DNA of 64,000 nt. Source: Eutreptiella sp. 'Long Island Sound 2002' (Eukaryota > Euglenozoa > Euglenophyceae > Eutreptiales > Eutreptiaceae). The notes below the pieces were generated by a model. The model ran no database searches. It was given only the letters and a program-made list of their open reading frames with translations, and was not told the origin of the DNA. A program made the translations under genes and the position numbers. Of this stretch, positions 57,172 to 64,000 are shown one piece after another. Location of the stretch: positions 81,188,562 through 81,252,561 of the forward strand of contig OZ038379.1 in NCBI GenBank assembly GCA_964036045.1, in the 5' to 3' direction. The stretch's first letter is position 1. Each line of letters starts with the position of its first letter.

Positions 57172-58914
57172 CGGAGCCCCTGCAGCCAAGGGCCCCAGCT
57201 AGGGCGGTCGCAGGATGGTGTCGTGGGAAGCACCACACCATCCCAGTCGGGAAACAGTGAGCACAAAGGGATAGCCGCGGGCGGAAGGCCCGGTCCGGCA
57301 CCCAAAACGAAGGACGGTCGTGGTGGCGGGGGGAGGGGAAGTGAAGGCATGAACCCTTGCTCCTGTCCATCCTTCGCGACCAAGAATGTATTTGATGTGC
57401 TTCAAGATCTATCCGAGAGCATCGGAGGATCACCCGGACCGCAGCTGGATGCTGCAGATGGGCAGCCTGAGCCCATTGTCCACGACCTGCACCAGTCGCT
57501 TGTTGAGCTTCTGGAACGGCCAGAGATCCTGAGCTTGCACGCCCTGCACGGTGTTGGGCCTGACCGGCAGTTGCACCTTAAGGTCCGTGCCTTATGCGGG
57601 GAAGTGGAGAAGGTCTTCGACGTGTTGGTCGACACAGGAGCTCAGGTCAGCTTGGTCAAGGCTGGCCTACTTCCGCCAGAGTGCTTGACCGACAGTCGGA
57701 AGCCTGTCAGGTTGAAGGTGGCGAACGGCCAGTACATGGTGGGAGGCACGAAGGAAGCGGCCATTGGGCTGCAGTTCGTGAACCACCGTGAGCTGAGCCG
57801 CCCGGACCTCGGCAAGGAAATCCTCCTCCAAGGTCGCTTCTACGAAGCCGAGATGGACTCGGACATGATCGTTGGGTACGACTTCATGATGGAGACGGAC
57901 TCCGGCGTTCTCCCGGCCCAGGCCTCCATGACCCTGTACGGGGATGACCAGCTCTCGTGGCTTTCGTCACCTGAGCACCATGTGGAACGCCAATGGATCC
58001 ACCCGGAACGCAATCAGCTCGAAGTAGCCGCGCTGGGCACTGAGCCAACTGGGCCAGCAAACAAGGAGTACGGTGTAATGCCGGAAGTGGCGAGCCGAGT
58101 GGTTTGGGACCTGGGAGCTTCGGATCTTGCCCTGGATGCGTTCTCTTCAGGAACCTCCGCCCATCTTCGGGTTTGTGAGAAGTACTGGAGCGCCCAGGAC
58201 TCCGCGTGGAAGAAGCACTGGGGTCCGTATCAGGGTTTGATGTGGATCCATTGCCCCCGATGGGACATTCCAAGGGCGGTAGCGAAGATTCGCAAGGACC
58301 GCTCCAAGGCAGTGCTGGCTGTTCCTATGGGATGCACCGAGGAGGAAAGCACCCGAGATTGGGTGGTCTCATTGACCAACATGACCTTAAACAAGGTCGT
58401 CCTACCGGCTGGAGAGAGTGTCTATCAGGACGCTAAGGGACAGCCCATGCCACCCCAGAGATGGCCAACTGAATTCCACTATGTGGATGGGGGCCTTGAA
58501 CAGGCCGACACCACGGACTTCGTGTGTGTCAACCGCATCATAGCGGAGCCATGGCGGCAATGCTTTGCGGTTTCCCCTGTTGACATCGGAGAATTGGAGG
58601 ACCCCCTCACTGAAGAGGAGTTAGATCTGGTTCAGGGGTATATGGATCAGCCCTTTCACGACTGGGGAAACCAGCGTGAGGGCAAGGGCCAGGACAAAGC
58701 CTGGTGGGAAGTGGATTCCATCGTCTCCGGTTCCTATGATAGGAATACCTTCGTAAAGAGGGTGCTGGACCACATGTCCTGCCAGGACGAGCCAATAGGC
58801 GGCAACCCACCCACCTACGGCGACCTATTCCGAGGCAAGACCAGAGATGGCCCTTTGGGCCACCTGGGAAGACCACCTAAGCCGAATCCGAGTGGGTCCC
58901 TACCCCTCAAGTAA
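57172..58914 (+). pseudogene. Gypsy pol N-terminus: aspartic protease plus Dam-methyltransferase-like segment
   Basis: In frame with gag across the TAG at 57,169; an internal ATG lies at 57,223. The retroviral-type protease is at about 57,560-57,900: FDVLVDTGAQVSLVKAGLLP (active-site D-T-G), then VANGQYMVGG and MIVGYDFMMETDSGVL (I-x-G-x-D-F-M). At about 58,095-58,370 is an extra segment, VWDLGASDLALDAFSSGTSA, then CEKYWSAQDSAWKKHW, GLMWIHCPRWDIPRAVAKI and KAVLAVPMGCTEEESTRDWV. It follows the layout of Dam-like N6-adenine methyltransferase domains (D-x-F-A-S ... N-P-P-F ... A-P-x-W). The catalytic NPP-like motif reads HCP, so activity is doubtful. The region to 58,914 is acidic (DPLTEEELDLVQGYMDQ), ends at TAA, and the RT follows in another frame. 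Confidence 0.7.
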
Positions 58915-60813
58915 GCTCAGTGGTCCAGGTGCCCAGAAAAGCCAAGGCAGAGTCCGATGAGTGCCCCAAGATCCAGGCATTGAAGGTCAGGCTGAAGCAG
59001 AAGTATGGCGATACCTTTCTCAGCGGAAAACCTGTGTTTCCCCCACCGGTGCGTGGACCGTACGGCGAGGCCAAGATACGACTGGAGCCGGACCCCCGTG
59101 TGTATCGACACCGGGAGTTTGCCCTGAGGGGCGAGAGCAAGGAGGCCATGGAGAAGATCCTCCATGATTTCATCGAGAGAGGCTGGCTTGAGCCGTGCCA
59201 CTCCGAGTGGGCCTCCACGTGCTTCGTCGTCCCCAAGAAGGTGGCCGGTGAGTGGCGGCTCGTGGTCGACTATCGCGGCCTAAACGCCCAAACGCAGCAT
59301 GACAGCTATACGCTGCCCCTCATTGAGGACATGCTGAAAAAACAACACCGGCGGAGGATCTTCACGGTGATTGACCTGAAACATGGTTATCATCAGATGC
59401 CTCTCGACGAGGAGTCCCTTGCCTGCACAGCCATGAGCACCCCACTTGGACCTCCCCAGTGGAAGGTGATGCCCATGGGCGTTACCAACGGCAATGCGGC
59501 TTTTCGGTGGATGCTGGAGAACCTGCTTGAGCTGGTGCGTGACTGTGCGGACCCCTTCGTGGACGACGTGATCATCGCATTCAGGGGACCCCAGTATGAG
59601 CTATGAGGAGCTCTTGGAGGCACATGAGAGGGACGTCACCCGGGTGCTGGACCTTCTGGTTCGGCACAAACTCACGGGCAGCAGTGACAAGGCCACCATT
59701 GCGGTAAGCGAGGTGGTCTTTGCTGGCCACGTAGTCCGGAACGGGCAGCGGAAGCCTATACCTGGCAAGGTGGCGGCGATTGAGCACTGGGAAAAGCCCA
59801 AAAGGGTCTCTGAGCTACGGGCGTACTTGGGGTTCTGCAACTACTACTCGGGGTATATCAAGATGTATGCCGAGTATGCAGCCCCTATGACAACCATGCT
59901 CAAGGACAACAGAGAGGAGACTAAGAAGGGGTCCAAGAAGGCTCTGGTCTGGAATGCTGAGTCCGACCGTGCCTTTGAGGGGATGAAGCAGGCGCTGCCA
60001 TCCGCAGTGGGTCTGCACCTCGTGGATCCTGACCGAGGGTTCGTCCTGCGCACCGACGCTTCCGACTACGCCGTTGGCGCTGTGTTGGAACAAGTGCTTG
60101 ACGATGGGAGGCACGTGCCAGTGGCCTTCTGGAGCCGAGTCCTGGCGGAAGGCGAGAGACAGAGGTGGACGCCCCGAGAAAAGGAGGCGTACGCCATCGT
60201 CATGGCTCTCAGGAAATGGGCTGGGTACATAGCCCTCCATCCCATCACTGTCTGCACCGACCACCAGAGTCTGCAGTTGTGGCACAAAGAGCACGTGGAC
60301 ACCCCCTCAGGTCCCGCCTCCCGACGGGCAAGATGGCATGAGACCTTGGCCAAGTTCGACCTCAAGGTTGTGTATGTTCCTGGTAAGGACAACACCGTGG
60401 CGGACTGTCTCAGTAGGTGGGCCTATCCCGCCAGCAAGGGCATGACGGATGTCTCTGCCCATGGCGATGAGGCTGAGACCGCTGAAGCCAAGAGGATCAT
60501 AGAAATGCAGCGCCAGATGGAGGAGGAGGGTGTTAAATGCTTCGTCGTCATGGCTGCGGATGCCCCCCTCGGAACGAGGATGGGCAGAGCGGTCAGAGCA
60601 CTCGTCCCGGAGGGAGCTGAGTCCGACAAGCACCTCTTCCCTGAATCTTGCCTCCAGGACGACTGGATCCCGGACTACGCTAAGTCTGAGGCCTTTGAGG
60701 CCAAGTATATGGCTGTGACCGACCCTGATGACGGGCAGAAGTTGCCAAAGGGGCTGACTGAGGAGGATGGCAAGCTCTACCGGAATGGTAAGCTGCTGCT
60801 CCCAGAGTCCTGA
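58878..60813 (+). pseudogene. Gypsy reverse transcriptase and RNase H
   Basis: The RT opens at about 58,881 (AESEWVPTPQVSSVVQVPRK). Motifs: CFVVPKKVAGEWRLVVDYRG, FTVIDLKHGYHQM (motif A), VMPMGVTNGNAAFRWML (motif B) and DPFVDDVIIA (motif C at about 59,550-59,578, both Asp present). A single-base frame change lies at about 59,580, just after motif C. The other frame carries on with SGDPSMSYEELLEAHERDV and VVFAGHVVRNGQRKPIPGKV, and RAYLGFCNYYSGYI. RNase H follows: FVLRTDASDYAVGAVLEQ, PREKEAYAIVMALRKW, VCTDHQSLQ and YVPGKDNTVADCLSR. A linker reaches the integrase region at an in-frame TGA (60,811). Apart from the frame change, the catalytic residues are intact. Confidence 0.9.
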
Positions 60814-61125
60814 GTGCTCGAGCTCTGTGAGGCTTGGCACCACCACATGATGCACCCAGGGGTCAAAAAGCAAGCCCTGGACATGCAGCGCCGGTTCGAA
60901 TTCGACCAGATCAGTCTCTACAGCGCTATCAAGAAGGTCAGAAAGGGTTTATCGGTCTGTCAGGCCTGCAATCCCGACAACCGGAACGTCCAGGGTGAAG
61001 CCCAATGGACTCTGGTGCCTGACCAGCCCATGCAGAGCGTGGCCATGGAGGTCTTCTCCATGCCCGAAGTTCACATAGGCAAGGAGACCTTTGACTGTGT
61101 GGTCCTTCTTTGGTGCATGGGGGTT
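60814..61125 (+). pseudogene. Gypsy integrase, zinc domain and start of core, truncated
   Basis: Continues in the RNase H frame after TGA at 60,811 (LYRNGKLLLPES, stop, VLELCEAWHHHMMHPG). The HHCC zinc domain is complete: WHHHMMHPGVKKQ ... KGLSVCQACNPDN. The core begins QSVAMEVFSMPEVHIGKETF, where Glu replaces the expected first catalytic Asp (AMD-type). Homology ends near 61,118, and the remaining catalytic residues and the 3' LTR are absent. Confidence 0.75.
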
Positions 61126-61869
61126 GCCCCCCGGCGAGCATAACACAAAAGCGGCCTAACCACGAGCAAGTGAGCGTTAATGGCGAGCCGAAGTTCATCG
61201 AAGGACAGCAGCCATATGTACAGTAACTCAGGGGGTGTGGCCCTGCTCCAAAATGCACCAAAGGCCTGGCTACTGTGGGCTGTGGCTTCGCCATTGGCCC
61301 TGTGGTTGGTGTTATGACGCGAGACGAATCGAAAATAAAATGGACTATATATATATTTATATATACATAGAGGAATCAGAAACAAACAAGTAACTTCAGC
61401 CAAAGATCTTCTGGGGTACCATAGAAGACCTCCAGTTAAGTGGAAACCACTGACATCTCCATACGTCTGGGGAAAGTCCGGAAAGAATCTGAGAATCACT
61501 GAAACGTCCTCACACTTCCAAAATCATCATGGAGTCACCACGCTATATAGGATTCAGTACTCCACAGTCCTGAATGGTGTACGAAAAGGAGCTGGAAGAG
61601 AGCATCCAAAATGCGTTGACATGAATGTGGTCCCATCTCGTCGACCTGTCGAATTGTATCAAGAAGTTAGGGGGGGGGGGTGCAGATCGCAGGTGGTGAA
61701 CATGAGGAGGACGGTGAAAAATGAGATAGACAGGGAGAAAAAAGAAAAAGAGGGGGGGAGAAACTCGTCACCCGGAGACCAAAGCGGGGCAGAAACCCCC
61801 AAGTCGCTTGCGGAGCTTCGTTTCTTTTCGCGATGGCTTTTTTAGGGTAACGTGTTTCTAAGTGGGTAG
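61126..61869. other. Unassigned spacer between the gypsy element and the AT-rich LINE
   Basis: Contains a short TA-rich run at about 61,345-61,370 and a G-tract at 61,671-61,681. No recognisable gene, LTR or repeat copy is seen. Confidence 0.5.
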
Positions 61870-64000
61870 TTACGGTAAATTAAGTAGTTGGGATTTGGTT
61901 TTCTTGTTGTTGCTGTGAACGTGTCTGTGTTTGTGAGAGTGTTTATTGGCGACTGTTGTGTTTGTCCTTTTTGGGTAGGTCAACAAGGTGGGGTTGTGAG
62001 ATGAAGTGCTGTAAATGGAGTATTGGTTGTTCCATGGATTATCTGCGGAATCTGGTTGGAGTAAGTGCAGATCGTTAATTGGGTTTTGTCTGAGCCAGGT
62101 TTGTGTCTCTTGTGGTGCTGTTTTGAGTCGTTTTCTTCTGTATTTAAAGGCTGTTTTTCCGCTTTGTAGGTGTTGGAAGTGGGGAGTGTCGGGTTGGATC
62201 TCTCTTAGTGCATTACTGAGTGAGTTGGGAATGAGCGTGCGGATGTAGTTTCTTCTTTGTTCTTTTGTTGCATGTTGCCACCAGTCGATGACTGTTTGTT
62301 TGAAGGGTTGTTGCCAGACCTCAAAAAAGAGGTCACGAATAGGTTTCGCTGTGCCGCATTCGGTCACTGTAGTTATGGGGTCGAGGGGGTGATGAGTGTG
62401 GCACTTGGGGCATTGATATGTGTTAAGTTTGTAATGGGGAGGAAAACCAGTGCAACAGTACAGTCCGTTTGTCCATTTAAAAGGTAGTCTGGAAAACCAT
62501 GATGTGTTGGCGTAGAAGTCGGTGCTAGAAGGTAGGTGTATGTTGTTGTGTTTATGGTTTGGAAGTAGGTGTTTGACGGTTTTGCGTGTAATGCGTCCTG
62601 GCAGTGGTGTATGATTGTGGTATATGAAGTGAGAAGTGTCAGGGTTGTGGTGTTCTGGGTGTTGGTGGAGGTTCAGTGATACCCATTTAGAAATTTTGTC
62701 AGAGTGTTCATTGCCATCGAAGTCAGCGTGTCCTTTGATCCAGGTGAAAATTATGTGAAGGTGGGTGTTGTGAAGAAATTCCCAAAGATAGTTGTACCAA
62801 AGAGCGAAGCAAAAATGGTAAAAATGATTGGTTGGGAGAGAGTGTCGATGTTTTGGAGGTAGGTAAACAGTATAATGGCATAAATTTCTGCTGGGTAAGA
62901 TCCTTTACCGGTGATGTGTTGCAGATGGTTGTTGGCGGTGTAGTGTTGAAGGTGATGGCGGCACCCGATGGCGTCTGCACTGTGGGGTCATCCGACCCGT
63001 CGGTGTAGGCGATTGTAGCGTTGGGGTAGGCGTCGAGTGCGTCTAAAAGATCGTGGCATCCCCAGTAGTGCAGGTGCTGAGGGTTTGGGGGGGAGAGATT
63101 GTTTTTCAGGGTAAATTGAATGAAATTTTGAGTGGTGGTGGTGCCAGTGAAAGAAAAAGGGAAGTTGGTCGTGTCGGGTAGTGAGAGAGGCTTGGTAGAC
63201 TTGGAAATATCTTGGGATGTGGGGAGAGTAAGGAAGCAAAACTGGTGGTTGGGGATGAGGATTGTAGACATGTCAGGGGAATTAACTGTGGTTTTCTGAG
63301 GCATGGGTTGGTCCACTGTGCCTTGGAACCATAGGGTCTTTTTTGTGGTGTGGGTGGTGTTTTTTGTAGTGGAATATGTTGGTGGGTCGCTGTTGGATTG
63401 GTAGTAAATAAAGGCGACTTCGATTGTTGTGTGTGTAGGGATTTGAGAAGGGAGACATGGGTTGACTGTGGGTATGTTGTGAGTGTGGAAACCTAAAAAA
63501 CTAGCAGAGTGAGCAGTCATGAGTTGCATGGTGTTGGGGTTAGTGGACTTGTGGCGTAGGGTGTGGGTGACTCTTTCGTTGGTGTGGGAAGGTCCGTCGT
63601 CGTGTGTGTAGCGCAGTATATGGTTGATGGCTTGGATGTGGGTTACGATAGAAATTTTCCTGATGTTTAGACCGAGTGTGTGTGGGGGGGAGTATTTGGT
63701 TTTATTGGGGGTGCGAAAGGATAGTTTGCCTAATTTGGAGATATGACTCCAAATTGTGGTGTCCAGTTTGTCAAGGTCATGTTGCGGGAGTGAGTTGTAG
63801 ATTAATCGCTAAGTGAGGGTAGGTATCAGTTGTATGTTGGAAAGTTTCATGATTTCGTTGTGTGTGAGAGGGAGGGTGGATATGTTGGCGAAAAAGGCGT
63901 GAATGGTGTTGAGCAGAAGTTGGAGCATGCTGGGGTTTTGTTGTTTGTTGAAAAAGTAGGTGCCCAGGTATTTGTAAAAAACCCTGGGGTTGCCATCGTC
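61870..64000 (-). mobile_element. AT-rich LINE of a second family: RT thumb, RNase H, Cys motif (decayed)
   Basis: Enters from the right edge with VFYKYLGTYFFNKQQNPSML (RT thumb, Y-x-Y-L-G). A TAG interrupts at about 63,808, then LGLNIRKISIVTHIQAINHI leads into the stretch 62,723-63,529. RNase H: TIAYTDGSDD at about 63,010 (first catalytic Asp), a frame change near 62,940, GSYPAEIYAIILFTYLQNI (Glu), another frame change near 62,800, and IIFTWIKGHADFDGNEHSDK at about 62,740-62,685. The 3' part has CCTGFPPHYKLNTYQCPKCH and TECG (C-x2-C ... C) at about 62,450-62,350 and ends about 61,870. Its base composition and RNase H type differ from the GC-rich LINE. At least two frameshifts and one stop make it a pseudogene. 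Confidence 0.8.

Larger units (their letters stand above)
52511..61125 (+). mobile_element. Ty3/gypsy-type LTR retrotransposon, 3'-truncated
   Basis: In order: a tRNA primer-site-like sequence, gag (two coding blocks, zinc knuckle), aspartic protease, a Dam-methyltransferase-like segment, RT, RNase H and the integrase zinc domain. This PR-RT-RH-IN order defines Ty3/gypsy. Frames are: gag block 1 in one frame to 55,232, gag core through protease in a second, RT start in the first again, then RT end to integrase in the second. In-frame stops are TAG (54,405; 56,044; 57,169) and TGA (60,811). The integrase core is cut off at about 61,118 and no 3' LTR is found, so the copy is defective. Confidence 0.9.

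Overview
The window is eukaryotic and made almost entirely of transposable elements and tandem repeats. I see no operons, no bacterial-style genes, no rRNA or tRNA gene and no clearly intact host gene. The GC-rich LINEs with an endonuclease/RT/RNase H layout, a Ty3/gypsy element with a plant-like tRNA-Met primer site, long (TA)n runs and a 9-kb GC-rich satellite suggest a GC-rich algal or protist nuclear genome. Taxonomy cannot be settled from the sequence alone.

Layout. (1) 1-10.7 kb, minus strand: a long decayed non-LTR retrotransposon (copy A). It has an ORF1-like region with a CCCH zinc finger, a Cys/His segment, an EEP (APE-type) endonuclease, a reverse transcriptase, an RNase H-like region and a C-terminal CCHC-like finger. 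(2) 10.7-11.28 kb: microsatellites and a 21-bp minisatellite. (3) 11.28-14.48 kb (copy D) and 14.56-23.94 kb (copy B), minus strand: two more copies of the same family, near-identical over 3.2 kb and separated by a (TA)n run. Copy B keeps the 5' end of ORF1, with a 189-bp His/Pro-rich repeat, but has lost the endonuclease and RT core by an internal deletion. (4) 23.9-26.9 kb: GC-rich non-coding DNA with C-tracts and a perfect hairpin. (5) 26.9-35.9 kb: a 23/26-bp satellite whose units each contain a short inverted repeat, with 605- and 1012-bp higher-order duplications. (6) 35.9-37.1 kb: a 284-bp dimer, (CAA)n and (TA)n. (7) 37.1-42.5 kb, minus strand: copy C of the LINE, 5'-truncated exactly at the RT active site. 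(8) 42.5-50.65 kb: a lower-GC segment with two 1.5-kb direct repeats and a partial third. Both full repeats carry a minus-strand candidate exon with strong splice sites. A 347-residue ORF of unknown function lies between repeats 2 and 3, and a 378-bp tandem repeat lies between repeats 1 and 2. (9) 50.65-52.5 kb: no recognisable gene. (10) 52.5-61.1 kb, plus strand: a Ty3/gypsy-type retrotransposon (gag, protease, a Dam-methyltransferase-like segment, RT, RNase H, start of integrase). It is interrupted by in-frame TAG codons and frameshifts and truncated inside integrase. (11) 61.9-64 kb, minus strand: the 3' part of a second, AT-rich LINE family (RT thumb, RNase H, Cys motif).

The GC-rich LINE copies repeatedly abut (TA)n or other AT microsatellites, which suggests a target preference. 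The most unusual features are the Dam-like segment in the gypsy pol, the gag/pol boundary marked by an in-frame TAG, the hairpin-forming satellite, the CCCH finger in the LINE ORF1, and the duplicated candidate exon.
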